Positions 15,451 through 24,546 of a stretch of 64,000 nucleotides of DNA are shown one piece after another (position 1 is the first letter of the stretch; each line of letters opens with the position of its first letter). Both the position numbers and the translations under genes were made by a program. The notes beneath the pieces are model-generated. The model saw nothing but the letters and a program-made list of their open reading frames with translations. It was not told where the DNA came from and did no database searches. The stretch comes from Actinoplanes cyaneus (lineage in GTDB: Bacteria; Actinomycetota; Actinomycetes; Mycobacteriales; Micromonosporaceae), in assembly GCF_016862095.1 (NCBI RefSeq), contig NZ_BOMH01000016.1, positions 124,001 to 188,000 on the forward strand. The letters are read 5' to 3'.

Positions 15451-15605
15451 CGTACGGGACCGACCGGCTCCACGAGGAGGTCGCGTACGTCGCCTACCAC
15501 TTCCACTGGCCGCGCGCCGAGATCCTCGGCCTGACCCACGCCGAGCGCGCCCGCCACGTCGAGGAGATAGCGCGCATCAACACCAGGATGAACGAGGTTC
15601 GGTAA
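15447..15605 (+). CDS. DUF6760-like small CIS protein, 52 aa
   Basis: GTG 15447 overlaps the previous TGA (GTGA) and the frame ends at TAA 15603-15605. The peptide begins MTYGTDRLHEEVAYVAYHFH and continues WPRAEILGLTHAERARHVEE, a pattern common to a short protein found beside tube genes in phage-tail-like clusters, where a dedicated small helical protein couples to the upstream assembly factor. It is too short for a longer-ORF search, but the coupling and conserved pattern support it. Confidence 0.8.
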   Translation: MTYGTDRLHEEVAYVAYHFHWPRAEILGLTHAERARHVEEIARINTRMNEVR

Positions 15606-15609
15606 CACC

Positions 15610-18600
15610 ATGGCGGTTTGGGACAGGCTGCGGCGCCGCGGTTCACGGGCCGTGCCCCCGGAGCCTGCGCCCTCCGCCCCGGCGCACGCCGAACTGGCGC
15701 ATGCCGACCCGGGCTGGTCGTCGCTGCCCCCGTTGCGTCCGGCGGCCTCCGGTGGCATCGGCCTGCTCAGCGACGGCGCGCGTTTCGTCGCCTCACTGGC
15801 CACCCATCAGAACCCCTCCTTCGGTACGGCCATTGCCCCGTCCCGCAACGCCGCCGCGCCGCCCGGCGTCGTCCGTGACCTGCTGCGCCCCGCCGGCACC
15901 CCGCGAACCCGTCCCGCGCCGGTCGCGCCGATGGTCCACCGAGAGCCGCCGGCCGAGCCCTCGCCCGCGACTTCGATCACCGAGCCCCCGGCGACCGCGA
16001 CTCCGGTGATCGAGCCCCCGGCGACCGCGACTCCGGTGATCGATCCCCCGGCGACCGCGACTCCGGTGACCGAGCCCTCGCCGACCGCGACCCCGGTGAC
16101 CGCGCCCTCGGCGGCGACCGCGCCCTCGCAGGCCGCTTCGCCGAGCGCCGTGGTGCCGGCGCGCGCCCCGGCCCGGAACCGCTCGCTGGTGTCCGGCCGG
16201 CCCGTCGAGCCCGCCCGCCGCCTGCCGGTCCGTCCCCGCCCGCCCCGATCCACGCCGTCGTCCCTGCCGCTGGCGCGCCAAGCCGATCCGGGCGCTTCGT
16301 CCGGCGACGACTCGGCAGGCCCGGCCCCGGGGCCGGCCGACAGCCCGGCCCGGCGTGAGGCGGCCGACAGTCGGGCCCCCCGTGAGGCGGCTGACAGTCC
16401 GGCCCGACGGCAGGCGGCCGACAGTCCGGCCCGGCGTGAGGCTGCTGACAGTCCGGGTCAGCAGCGGCGCGGTGACAGCCCGCCACAGGAGCGGCGCGGT
16501 GACAGCCCGGGTCAGCCGCGGCGCGGTGATGGCCCGCAGCGGCGCCCGGCCGACAGCCCGGTGCAGCGGGAACAAGCGGACCGGGCGGCTCAGCAGCGGG
16601 GCGGCGACAACTCGGCCCAGCAGAGTGACAGCTCGAGCCGAGTGGGCGACGCCCGCACCGCGACGGCGCGGCCCGCGGCTGAGGACAACCCGGCCGTGCA
16701 GCGTTCCGCCGAGGTGCCCCGGCCCCCGGCCCAGCGTTCCACCGAGACCCCGCCGGTGCGTAAGCCACGCCCGCTCGGCCTCGGCGAACCCATGGAGGGC
16801 GCCCCGCCGTCGGCCCGTTTCGACCGGGGCGGTCCCGATCGGCCCACCACACCGCCGGTAGTGGCCCGACGTGCGGCTGAGCCTCGGACCGTTTCCGGCT
16901 CGCAGGTGTCGTCACCGCTCGGTGGCGCAGCGTCATCCGCGATGGAATCCGGTGGCGCAGCGTCACCCGTGGCGCGTTCGGAGAGTTCGGCGACGCCGGT
17001 GGTCGCCGCCCGGCCGGTGCAGCGCGACCCGCAGCCCGGGGCGAGCGACGCGTCCTCGGCCGGCCAGCGCCGATCCGAGCAAGCTGGGCAGCGGCGATCC
17101 GATCCGGCCGGCCAGCCCCCAGCGAGCCGGTCCGCCCAGCCCGCCGCCGGCCAGACCGTGGTGAACCGTCAGGTGATCACGCGAGACCAGGCGAGCCGGG
17201 AAGCCGCTGGGCGTGACGTTCCCGGCGATCCGATGAGCCCTCAGCCGGCCCGGCGTGACGCGTCCGCCACTGATGCCGGCGAGGCACCGGGCGACACCGG
17301 TGGGCCCGCGGTTGTGCGGCCGCGGCTCATTCCGGATCCGGGTGCCTCGCGGCGAGCCGGCCTCGGAGCGCCGCTCTCCGCGCCACCGTCCTCGATGTCG
17401 CCGGCGCCTCCGGCCGCCCGCGCGACAGCGGGCGACAGCCGTCCGGCCACGCCGCCGGTGCAACGTGCGCCGTTGCCCGCTTCTCCGGCGTTGCCCGCTT
17501 CTCGGGCGTCGACCGACCCTGCGGGAGCGCCCGCTTCTCCGGCGTCGCCACCTGCTTCAACGGCGTCACCTGCTTCAACGGCGTCACCTGCTTCGACGTC
17601 GCCGGCTTCTCCGACCTCGCCGAACCCTCCGGTGTCGCCGAACCCAGCTGCGTTGCGGAAACTCCCGGCGTTGCCTGACCCTGCGGCGTCGTCACCCACC
17701 TCGGCCTCACTCGCCCCTCCGGCGTCGCCGGCCGCGTCTGCTCTGCCCACTGTTCCGGCTTCGCGTGCCGTTGTTCCTGGCGAACCCGCGACTTCAGCGA
17801 CGGCGGACGGCTCCACCAGGCCAGTCGTTTCCGTTGTTCGCCATACCTCGCCGACGGTCACTGCCGGCTCGAATGCTTCCACCGCCCCGGTGGTCTCGTC
17901 TGGCTCGGCCGTGGTGGCGCGGCGAGTCGCCGGGCCCTCTACTTCGGACTCCGGCCGGGAGGCGGCGCGGCGTCCGGTCGTCCCGCTGTCGCGATCCCGC
18001 TCGGGGAACGCGAACGGGCCGTCGTCGTCACGTCCCACCGCCCGGCTGTCAGGGGTGGGCAGCGAAGGGGCATCGCCCGGCGCGAGGACAGTGCGGGGCG
18101 AACTGGCGCAACGCGCGACTCCACCTACCGAATCGGTGCAACGTGCGGTTCTTCCGACTGAACCGGGTCGGCGTGCGTTTCTCCCGGCCGAGGCGGGGCG
18201 GCGTGCGGTTCTGCCGAACGGGCCGGGGCGGGGTGCGGGCATGCCGATCGGGCCCGTGCAACGTGCGGCTTCGGCGATCGGGCCGGGGTCGGCCGTGGCC
18301 GCGACTGCGGGAGGTCCGATCGGGGACGGCGGTGCTCATGCCGTACTGAAGCAGGCTTCTGTCCCGAACGGGAACCGCGAGACGTCGGCGGACCTGGCCC
18401 CCGGCCGACGTCCGTTTGTGATCAGCCAACCGAGGACCGAGAGCCGGCGCCCGGACACGCCGCCGCCGGTGGTTCAGCGCGCTCCTGCGGGCCAGCCGGC
18501 TGCGCGGTCGGCGCCCGCGGCGGCTCGGACGGCGCAGCGTTCGCAGGGTCCGGGGACACCGGCCAAGCCGAAGCCCGCCACCACCGCGTCGCCGCCTCCC

Positions 18601-18825
18601 GCGCCGGACCTGGACGCCCTGTTCAAACGCCTGGAGCCGCGGCACGTCGATGCGATCCTGAGCCGCTTCAACGACAAGCAGTTGACCAAGCTCGTCCGGT
18701 TGCTGCGGCGCGAGCAGCTGGATGAGCTCGCGCATCGCCTGACCGATCCGGTTCAGCGACTGCTGCGGGCCGAGATGCGCACCAGCCGGGAGCGGTCGGC
18801 GCGATTGCGGGACGGCTGGCGATGA
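15610..18825 (+). CDS. Large Pro/Ala/Ser-rich CIS protein, 1071 aa
   Basis: Only the two ends look folded. The N-terminus ('MAVWDRLRRRGSRAVPPEP', then 'GIGLLSDGARFVASLATH') has a short amphipathic helix, and the C-terminal ~75 residues are strongly helical and charged ('LDALFKRLEPRHVDAILSRF', 'LTKLVRLLRREQLDELAHRL'). The ~950 residues between are low-complexity, with tandem repeats and at least eight V/A-Q-R tripeptides ('PVQRDP', 'PPVQRAP', 'ESVQRAV', 'GPVQRAA', 'PVVQRAP', 'DPVQRLL'). It lies between the DUF6760-like and second tube genes, where other eCIS carry assembly or length-control genes. No classical tape-measure protein is found elsewhere in the locus. I would call it a candidate scaffold or ruler; function unproven. 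Confidence 0.8.
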   Translation: MAVWDRLRRRGSRAVPPEPAPSAPAHAELAHADPGWSSLPPLRPAASGGIGLLSDGARFVASLATHQNPSFGTAIAPSRNAAAPPGVVRDLLRPAGTPRTRPAPVAPMVHREPPAEPSPATSITEPPATATPVIEPPATATPVIDPPATATPVTEPSPTATPVTAPSAATAPSQAASPSAVVPARAPARNRSLVSGRPVEPARRLPVRPRPPRSTPSSLPLARQADPGASSGDDSAGPAPGPADSPARREAADSRAPREAADSPARRQAADSPARREAADSPGQQRRGDSPPQERRGDSPGQPRRGDGPQRRPADSPVQREQADRAAQQRGGDNSAQQSDSSSRVGDARTATARPAAEDNPAVQRSAEVPRPPAQRSTETPPVRKPRPLGLGEPMEGAPPSARFDRGGPDRPTTPPVVARRAAEPRTVSGSQVSSPLGGAASSAMESGGAASPVARSESSATPVVAARPVQRDPQPGASDASSAGQRRSEQAGQRRSDPAGQPPASRSAQPAAGQTVVNRQVITRDQASREAAGRDVPGDPMSPQPARRDASATDAGEAPGDTGGPAVVRPRLIPDPGASRRAGLGAPLSAPPSSMSPAPPAARATAGDSRPATPPVQRAPLPASPALPASRASTDPAGAPASPASPPASTASPASTASPASTSPASPTSPNPPVSPNPAALRKLPALPDPAASSPTSASLAPPASPAASALPTVPASRAVVPGEPATSATADGSTRPVVSVVRHTSPTVTAGSNASTAPVVSSGSAVVARRVAGPSTSDSGREAARRPVVPLSRSRSGNANGPSSSRPTARLSGVGSEGASPGARTVRGELAQRATPPTESVQRAVLPTEPGRRAFLPAEAGRRAVLPNGPGRGAGMPIGPVQRAASAIGPGSAVAATAGGPIGDGGAHAVLKQASVPNGNRETSADLAPGRRPFVISQPRTESRRPDTPPPVVQRAPAGQPAARSAPAAARTAQRSQGPGTPAKPKPATTASPPPAPDLDALFKRLEPRHVDAILSRFNDKQLTKLVRLLRREQLDELAHRLTDPVQRLLRAEMRTSRERSARLRDGWR
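15982..16111 (+). repeat. 30-bp tandem coding repeat (PPATATPVI units)
   Basis: About four 30-bp units encode EPPATATPVI-like decapeptides in the disordered part of the 1071-aa protein; the first three are almost identical and the last is degenerate, as expected of recent slippage or unequal crossing over. Confidence 0.85.
16339..16640 (+). repeat. Degenerate tandem coding repeat (ADSPARRE units)
   Basis: Roughly ten 24-30-bp degenerate units encode ADSPARREA and GDSPGQ-RR-type segments, alternating charged and Pro-Gln-rich blocks in the same protein. Confidence 0.75.
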
Positions 18826-18897
18826 CAGCGCGGACGGCCGCGAAACAACGGGACGGGCGATGACGAGGCGGGCGACCGCGCGGGAAGCGGAGACGAG

Positions 18898-19323
18898 ATG
18901 AGCAGCGATCCGGGTACCAGCGTCCACTTCCGGCTGCGCATCGACAGCATCGACCTCGGCGACTGGAACACCTGCGACGGCCTCGGCATCCAGGTCGAGA
19001 TGGAGGAGCACCAGGAGGGCGGCAACAACGACTTCGTCTGGCAGCTGCCGTCGCGCCTGGTCTACACGAACGTGACCCTGTCCCGGCCGTTGACGCCCGA
19101 CACCGCGAAGGTCTTCAAGTATCTGTCGAAGTTGCCGCAGCGCGTCCGGCGCGGCTCGGCGGAGATCGCGGCGCTGAAGCCGGACCGCTCGATGCTGGTC
19201 CAGTGGGGCCTGGCGGACGTCGTGCTGGTGCGCTGGTCGGGGCCGAGTTTCGACCCGAGCCGGTCGGAGGTCGCGTCGGAGAGCATCGAGCTGGCGTATC
19301 ACGGCTTCACCGAGGTGGGCTGA
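18898..19323 (+). CDS. Second tail tube protein (Pvc5-like)
   Basis: A 141-aa tube-family protein that connects the main tube to the baseplate in known eCIS. Family features are 'FRLRIDSIDLGDWNTCDGLG' and 'YTNVTLSRPLTPDTAKVFKY', and the C-terminal 'ESIELAYHGF' strand. A GGAGACGAG ribosome site precedes the ATG. About 72 bp separate it from the 1071-aa gene; it overlaps the LysM gene by one base (TGATG). Confidence 0.92.
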   Translation: MSSDPGTSVHFRLRIDSIDLGDWNTCDGLGIQVEMEEHQEGGNNDFVWQLPSRLVYTNVTLSRPLTPDTAKVFKYLSKLPQRVRRGSAEIAALKPDRSMLVQWGLADVVLVRWSGPSFDPSRSEVASESIELAYHGFTEVG

Positions 19324-20018
19324 TGGCGCGGACCGGGAAGGTGGCCGCCGGCCTCCAGCTGTTCCAGCCTCCGGCAGCCGGTGGCGATCAGCCGGGCGGT
19401 CCGCTCGGTGGACCGATAACGTTCATGTTCAACCCGAACGAGCTGGCGCTCTCCAAGTCGGCGAACTGGATCCCGCACGTGGCGCGCGCCGCGGAGGACG
19501 TGGGCGTCGCCGAGTTCAGTGGCTCCGGCCCGCGGACGCTCAGCCTGACGATCTTCCTGGACGCCACCGAGAAGCACGACCGGTCGGTCCAGGAGCGTGT
19601 CGAGAAGCTGCTGACCTGCTGTGTTCCGACGAAGGCGAGCATCGCGGCGAAGGCGCCGTCACCGCCGTGGGTGAAGTTCACCTGGGGGCAGTTCCAGACG
19701 GTCTCGTTCTACTCCTACGTCAGCCAGATCGACGCCAACTACAAGCTCTTCGACCCGGACGGTACGCCGTTGCGCGCCACCTGCACGCTGACGCTGACCG
19801 AGATCAGCGGCTCGACGCCGGGGCAGAACCCGACGTCGGGCGCGCTCACCGCGCAGCGGGTGCATCGGCTGGTCGCCGGGGACACGCTGGAGATGCTGGC
19901 CTATCGGGAGTACGGCGATCCGACGATCTGGCGGGTGATCGCCGAGGCGAACGAGATCGACGACCCGACGCGGCTGCGTCCCGGGCGGCAGCTGCTGCTC
20001 CCGGCCGTGGAGGGCTGA
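19323..20018 (+). CDS. LysM-domain baseplate hub protein (Pvc7-like)
   Basis: The ATG at 19323 shares a base with the preceding stop. The 231-aa protein has the conserved 'PITFMFNPNELALSKSANW' segment of gp53-like hub proteins and a C-terminal LysM domain (residues ~178-228: 'VHRLVAGDTLEMLAYREYGD', 'PTIWRVIAEANEID', 'RPGRQLLLP'). In related particles it joins the tube to the spike and baseplate; LysM here is a structural module and not necessarily a peptidoglycan binder. Confidence 0.93.
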   Translation: MARTGKVAAGLQLFQPPAAGGDQPGGPLGGPITFMFNPNELALSKSANWIPHVARAAEDVGVAEFSGSGPRTLSLTIFLDATEKHDRSVQERVEKLLTCCVPTKASIAAKAPSPPWVKFTWGQFQTVSFYSYVSQIDANYKLFDPDGTPLRATCTLTLTEISGSTPGQNPTSGALTAQRVHRLVAGDTLEMLAYREYGDPTIWRVIAEANEIDDPTRLRPGRQLLLPAVEG

Positions 20019-20021
20019 CGC

Positions 20022-21770
20022 GTGGGCGCGGGCACCGATCACGTCAACAATCTGCAGCTGGGCCTGCCCGGTCAGATCCGGCGCAAGTGGGAGCGGCGGC
20101 TGGTCTCGGCCACCGTCGAGGACAGCAGCAACCTGGCGGCCGTCGCCGAGCTGCGTTTCCGGGACGAGCACGGCGTCTTCTACTCCGAGAACATCGTCGA
20201 GATCGGGACGAAGGTGACCCTGCGCGTCCGTCGCGGCCGTACGGCAGCGGTCATGCTCTTCAAGGGTGAGGTCGTGACCCTGGAGTCCCAGCACGACGGG
20301 CACGGCACGTTCTCGGTGATCCGCGCGCTGGACCTGTCGCACCGGCTGATGCGCGGCCAGCGGGTGCGCAGTTTCGTCAAGCAGACCCCGTCGGTGATCG
20401 CGAAACGGCTGGCCGGCGCCGCAGGCCTGCCGATCGGCAAGATCGACTCGTTCACCCGCACCTACGACATGATCACCCAGCCGAACGTGAGCGACTGGGA
20501 GTTCCTCAAGATGCTCGCTGTCGACAACGAGGCGGAGGTCGCCGTCATCGACGGCAAGTTCTACTTCCGCGCCGGCGAGCGCGCGTCGACCGCGCCCGGC
20601 ACCGGGATGACCGCCGAGCAGAGTCCGAAAGTGATCGAGGCCGGCAAAAACGTGCTCGCGGTGCGCTCCACTGTCACGTCGGTCGGGCAGATCCCGTCGG
20701 TGACGGTGCGTGGCTGGGACCCGGCCCGCAAGAAGTCGATCAAGACCGAGCTGCCGGTCACGACCTCCACCGAGCTGGACATCAAGACCACGCCGCGCAA
20801 GGCGATCCAGCCGTTCGGGAAGGGTGGCGCGGGGTTGAACGTGACCGACGTGCCCTACGAGACCGAGGCCGAGACCCGCGTCGTCGCCCGCGCCGTGGCG
20901 GCCGACGTCACCGCCGCGCTCGCCGAGGTCGAGGTGGGCGTGCGCGGCCGGCCCGAGCTGCGGGCCGGGGTGCCGATGACGCTGAAGAAGATCGGCGCCG
21001 AGTTCGACGGCAAGTACACGATCACGGCGAGCCGGCACGTCTTCGCGCCCGGCTCGGTCTACCAGACCTGGGTGACGGTCAGCGGCCGCCAGGACCGGTC
21101 GGTCTTCGGCCTGGCCGGGGGCTCCGCCGCGCCGGCGCGCCCGGTGCGCGTGCCGGGCCTCGCGATCGGCATCGTCACCGACACCAAAGTGGACGCCAAG
21201 CGCCGCAACCAGGGCTGGGTCCGGCTGCGTTTTCCCTGGCTGACCGATGACACCGAGTATCAGACCGATTGGGTACGCACGGTCCAGCTCGGCGGCGTCG
21301 GCGGTGGCGGTGTCGTCAGCCCCGACATCAACGACGAGGTCCTGGTCGGTTTCGAGCAGGGGTTGCTGGACCGGCCGTACGTCATCGGCGGTCTGTACAA
21401 CGGCAAGGACAGCCCCTCGCCACACCAGTCGGACCTGATCGACGGCACCACCGGCAAGGTGAACCGGCGCTCCTTCGCGAGCCGGGCCGGCGACCGGATC
21501 GAGCTGCTCGACTCGCGGCTCAACCCGAAGGGGATCCGGCTGGCGACCGCGAAGGACAAGCTCGTCGTCTTCCTCGACCGCGGCAACAAGAAGATCGTGG
21601 TGCACGCCGACGGCAAGATCGAGATCGATGCGACCGGATCGATCGAGGTACGTGGCAACGGCATCACCCTCGACGCCGGGCGCGGCGACCTGACCCTCAA
21701 GGGCCGGCGCGTCGAGGTGGCCGGCGCCCTCGAGGCGGACATCCACGCGCCCATCGTGAAGCTGAACTGA
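20022..21770 (+). CDS. VgrG-like spike protein (Pvc8-like)
   Basis: The 582-aa protein starts at GTG 20022. The N-terminal two-thirds is the gp27-like hub ('NVSDWEFLKMLAVDNEAEVA'), followed by a gp5-type OB-fold (about residues 383-470, 'QGWVRLRFPWLTDD', 'EVLVGFEQGLLDRPYVIGGL') and a C-terminal beta-helix-like tail of repeating short strands ('KIEIDATGSIEVRGNGITLD'). It forms the central spike that leads the tube. PAAR follows at 15 bp with a GAGGAG ribosome site. Confidence 0.93.
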   Translation: MGAGTDHVNNLQLGLPGQIRRKWERRLVSATVEDSSNLAAVAELRFRDEHGVFYSENIVEIGTKVTLRVRRGRTAAVMLFKGEVVTLESQHDGHGTFSVIRALDLSHRLMRGQRVRSFVKQTPSVIAKRLAGAAGLPIGKIDSFTRTYDMITQPNVSDWEFLKMLAVDNEAEVAVIDGKFYFRAGERASTAPGTGMTAEQSPKVIEAGKNVLAVRSTVTSVGQIPSVTVRGWDPARKKSIKTELPVTTSTELDIKTTPRKAIQPFGKGGAGLNVTDVPYETEAETRVVARAVAADVTAALAEVEVGVRGRPELRAGVPMTLKKIGAEFDGKYTITASRHVFAPGSVYQTWVTVSGRQDRSVFGLAGGSAAPARPVRVPGLAIGIVTDTKVDAKRRNQGWVRLRFPWLTDDTEYQTDWVRTVQLGGVGGGGVVSPDINDEVLVGFEQGLLDRPYVIGGLYNGKDSPSPHQSDLIDGTTGKVNRRSFASRAGDRIELLDSRLNPKGIRLATAKDKLVVFLDRGNKKIVVHADGKIEIDATGSIEVRGNGITLDAGRGDLTLKGRRVEVAGALEADIHAPIVKLN

Positions 21771-21785
21771 CGAGGAGCAGCCCCC

Positions 21786-22130
21786 ATGCCGCATCTTCCC
21801 GCCGCCCGTCTCGGCGATCCGATCAGCGACCTCGCCGCCCCGATGGTGCCCGGCCCGCCCACCGGGGTCCTCGGCATGCCGGGCGCGCCCCCGCTGGCCG
21901 GCGTGCCGACCGTGCTGATCGGCGGGAAGCCGGCCGCCGTGACCGGCACCGCCGGCGTCTGCACCCCGCACTACCAGCTGCTGGTCACGAACGTGGTCCG
22001 CCCGCCCACGCCGCCCCGGATCGGTGGCCAGGTGCTGATCGGCGGCTTCCCCGCGGCCCGGCAGTTCGACCAGCTCGTCTGCAACGCCCGGATCGTGGCC
22101 GGCGCCCCGAACGTCCTGATCGGAGGGTGA
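21786..22130 (+). CDS. PAAR-type spike-tip protein
   Basis: A 114-aa protein with the PAAR pattern: 'PAARLGDPISDLAAP' at the start, 'PTVLIGGKPAAVTG', 'GQVLIGGFPAARQFDQL' and 'PNVLIGG' at the end, with His and Cys residues (C-T-P-H, L-V-C-N) that usually bind a metal. It sharpens the spike and caps the VgrG-like trimer. It is followed by a small tandem duplication that leads into the gp25 gene. Confidence 0.93.
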   Translation: MPHLPAARLGDPISDLAAPMVPGPPTGVLGMPGAPPLAGVPTVLIGGKPAAVTGTAGVCTPHYQLLVTNVVRPPTPPRIGGQVLIGGFPAARQFDQLVCNARIVAGAPNVLIGG

Positions 22131-22193
22131 GATGACGGAGCAGTTCATCGCCCGGACCGTGGCCGGAGGCTGACGTGGCGGAGCAGTTCATCG
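22120..22193 (+). repeat. 43-bp-offset tandem duplication of the gp25 gene's start region
   Basis: Positions 22120-22150 and 22163-22193 match at 26 of 31 bases, including the perfect 15-mer CGGAGCAGTTCATCG. The upstream copy has an ATG (22132) opening a 13-codon frame MTEQFIARTVAGG ending at 22173; the downstream copy supplies the real GTG start (22175) of MAEQFIGNGW. The upstream copy looks like a fossil or decoy translation start. Confidence 0.7.
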
Positions 22194-22597
22194 GCAACGG
22201 CTGGGCGTTCCCGCTGCGCGTCGACGCGACCGGCGGGATCGCCCTGGTCGGCCGCGAACGGGAGATCGCCGAGGCGATCCGGCTGATCCTGGCGACCGCG
22301 CCCGGCGAGCGCCCGATGCGTCCCGAGTTCGGCTGCGGGGTGCACGACTACGTCTTCGCGCCGGCCGACGAGAACACTGCCGGGCGGATCGCCTTCGAGG
22401 TGCGCCGGGCGCTGGACCGCTGGGAGCCGCGGATCGACGTCGCCGACGTGGTGGTCGGCTTCGATTCCGAGGACGCCGGCGTGCTCTACATCGACGTCCG
22501 CTACACGATCCGGGGCACCAACGATCCCCGCAACCTGGTCTTCCCGTTCTACGTCATCCCGTCGCACGACGACCCGGCCGAAGAGAGCGCCGCCTGA
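22175..22597 (+). CDS. GPW/gp25-family baseplate protein
   Basis: The 140-aa protein has the gp25 wedge signature: 'EREIAEAIRLILATAPGERP', 'MRPEFGCGVHDYVFAP', then 'RRALDRWEPRIDV'. It forms the baseplate wedge and nucleates sheath assembly. GTG 22175 is the start best supported by homology; the tandem duplication upstream makes the initiation region unusual. It overlaps the baseplate-J gene by one base. Confidence 0.92.
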   Translation: MAEQFIGNGWAFPLRVDATGGIALVGREREIAEAIRLILATAPGERPMRPEFGCGVHDYVFAPADENTAGRIAFEVRRALDRWEPRIDVADVVVGFDSEDAGVLYIDVRYTIRGTNDPRNLVFPFYVIPSHDDPAEESAA

Positions 22598-24546
22598 TGC
22601 CGCTGCCCGCACCGAACCTGGACGACCGGCGCTTCCAGCAGCTCGTCGACGAGGCCAAGAGATTCATCCAGCAGCGCGCCCCGGAGTGGAGCGACCACAA
22701 CGTCTCCGACCCGGGCGTGACGCTGATCGAGGCGTTCGCGCACATGGTGGACCAGCTGATCTACCGGCTGAACCGGGTGCCTGACAAGAACTACCTGGCC
22801 TTCCTCGACCTGATCGGGGTGCGGCTGTTCCCGCCGGCCGCGGCCCGGGGCGGGGTCACGTTCTGGCTCTCCGGCCCGCAGGAGCAGCTGGTGGTGATCC
22901 CGGCCGGCGCGGAGATCGCCACCGAACGGACCACCACCGAGGACGCTGTCGTCTTCACCACCGCCTCCGACCTGGCGATCGTGCCGTGCCATCTCACCAG
23001 GCTGCGCCGGCACCCGGCGTCGGGCCCGCCGGCCGACCTGCTCGAAGGGGTCATCGACGGCCGGGACATGCCGGTCTTCCAGACGACCCCGACCGCTGGC
23101 GACAGCCTGCTCGTGGGGCTCTCCGCCGCCGTGCCGTCCTGCGCGGTGCTGCTCGAGCTCGACAGCCGCGTCGAGGGCGTCGGCGTCGACCCGCGGCAGC
23201 CGCCCCTGGTCTGGGAGGCGTGGACCGGCGACGACTGGACGCCCTGCGAGCTCGACCGGGACGAGACCGGCGGCTTGAACAAACCGGGCGACGTGATCCT
23301 GCACGTGCCGGCCGGTCACGCGCCGTCGGTGCAGGCCGGGCAGTCCGCGGCGTGGTTGCGCTGCCGTCTCGTGGAGCCGGAGCCGGGGCAGCCGTTCTAC
23401 GTGCAGCCACCGACCGTGCGCGCGGTCGCCGTGTCGACGATCGGCGGGACGGTCGCAGCCGTGCACGCCGAGACGATCGCCGACGAGATGCTCGGGGACT
23501 CCGAGGGCGTGCCGGGGCAGCGGTTCCTGGTGGCGCGGCCGCCGATCGTCGCGGACGGCGAGCCGATCGTGGTGGAGACCTCCGACGGCGACACCTGGAC
23601 GCGCTGGACCGAGGTGGACAGCTTCGCCGGCTCGGAGCCGTTCGACCGGCACGTGACGGTGGACCGGACCAGCGGCGAGATCGGGTTCGGCCCGGCCGTC
23701 AGGCAGGCCGACGGGACGTTGCGGCAGTTCGGGGCGGTGCCGACGGTCGGCGCCCGGGTCCGGATCAAGGCATACCGCACCGGCGGCGGGCGGCAGGGCA
23801 ACGTGGCACGGCGGGCGTTGTCGGTCCTGAGAACCTCGATTCCCTACATCAGTACGGTGGAGAACCGCGGCCCCGCGCTCGGCGGCGTCGACGGCGAGAC
23901 CGTGGGCGAGGCTCGGATGCGCGGGCCGGTGCAGCTGCGGGCGCAGGACCGTGCGGTCACCGCCGCCGACTACGAGCTGCTGGCAAGACAGGCGGCGCCG
24001 GCCGCGGCCCGGGTCCGCTGCCTGCCCGCCGGGGACGGCAGCGACGCCGGGGGCGTGCGGCTGCTCGTCGTGCCGGCCGCCGTGCCCGACGAGACCGGGC
24101 GGCTCCCGTTCGAGGACCTGGTGCCCGACGACACCATGCTGGCCACCATCGCGGCCGACCTGGACGCGCGGCGGCCGATCGGGGCACGGCTGGTCGTCGA
24201 GCCGCCGTTCTACCAGGGCGTCACTGTCGTGGCGCGGCTGCGGCCGCGGGCGGACACCTCGGCGGTACGGCTTCGGTCGCTCGCCGAGGAGGCCCTCTAC
24301 CAGTACCTCGACCCGATCCACGGTGGACCGGACGGGCAGGGGTGGCCGTTCGGGCGGCCGGTGCACTCCGGCGAGGTGTTCGGCGTGCTCCAGCGGCTGC
24401 CGGGCGTCGAGGTCGTCGAGGAGGTGCGGATGTTCCCGGCCGACCCGCTCACCGGCCGGCGCGGTGACGAGGTCACCCGGATCGAACTGGACCGGCACGC
24501 GCTCGTCTTCTCCCACCGGCACCAGATCCGGGTGGAGGAGCGATGA
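22597..24546 (+). CDS. Baseplate J-like protein (Pvc11-like)
   Basis: A 649-aa baseplate wedge component. Family signs are 'LIEAFAHMVDQLIYRLNRVP' near residue 45 and 'GRQGNVARRALSVLRTSIPY' in the middle, and the C-terminal 'GRPVHSGEVFGVLQRLPGVE' region typical of baseplate-J proteins. It links gp25 to the sheath and the peripheral wedge. It overlaps the small frame at 24543 by ATGA. Confidence 0.93.
   Translation: MPLPAPNLDDRRFQQLVDEAKRFIQQRAPEWSDHNVSDPGVTLIEAFAHMVDQLIYRLNRVPDKNYLAFLDLIGVRLFPPAAARGGVTFWLSGPQEQLVVIPAGAEIATERTTTEDAVVFTTASDLAIVPCHLTRLRRHPASGPPADLLEGVIDGRDMPVFQTTPTAGDSLLVGLSAAVPSCAVLLELDSRVEGVGVDPRQPPLVWEAWTGDDWTPCELDRDETGGLNKPGDVILHVPAGHAPSVQAGQSAAWLRCRLVEPEPGQPFYVQPPTVRAVAVSTIGGTVAAVHAETIADEMLGDSEGVPGQRFLVARPPIVADGEPIVVETSDGDTWTRWTEVDSFAGSEPFDRHVTVDRTSGEIGFGPAVRQADGTLRQFGAVPTVGARVRIKAYRTGGGRQGNVARRALSVLRTSIPYISTVENRGPALGGVDGETVGEARMRGPVQLRAQDRAVTAADYELLARQAAPAAARVRCLPAGDGSDAGGVRLLVVPAAVPDETGRLPFEDLVPDDTMLATIAADLDARRPIGARLVVEPPFYQGVTVVARLRPRADTSAVRLRSLAEEALYQYLDPIHGGPDGQGWPFGRPVHSGEVFGVLQRLPGVEVVEEVRMFPADPLTGRRGDEVTRIELDRHALVFSHRHQIRVEER

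Noticed and set aside
15982..16640. Regular short repeats that could suggest a CRISPR array
   Set aside because: Units follow each other without unique spacers and stay in frame within a coding sequence, so they are protein repeats.
17241..18242. Long open frame on the minus strand within the 1071-aa gene region
   Set aside because: It is antisense to a GC-rich Pro/Ala-coding gene; composition alone keeps such frames open and it has no start site or recognisable domain.
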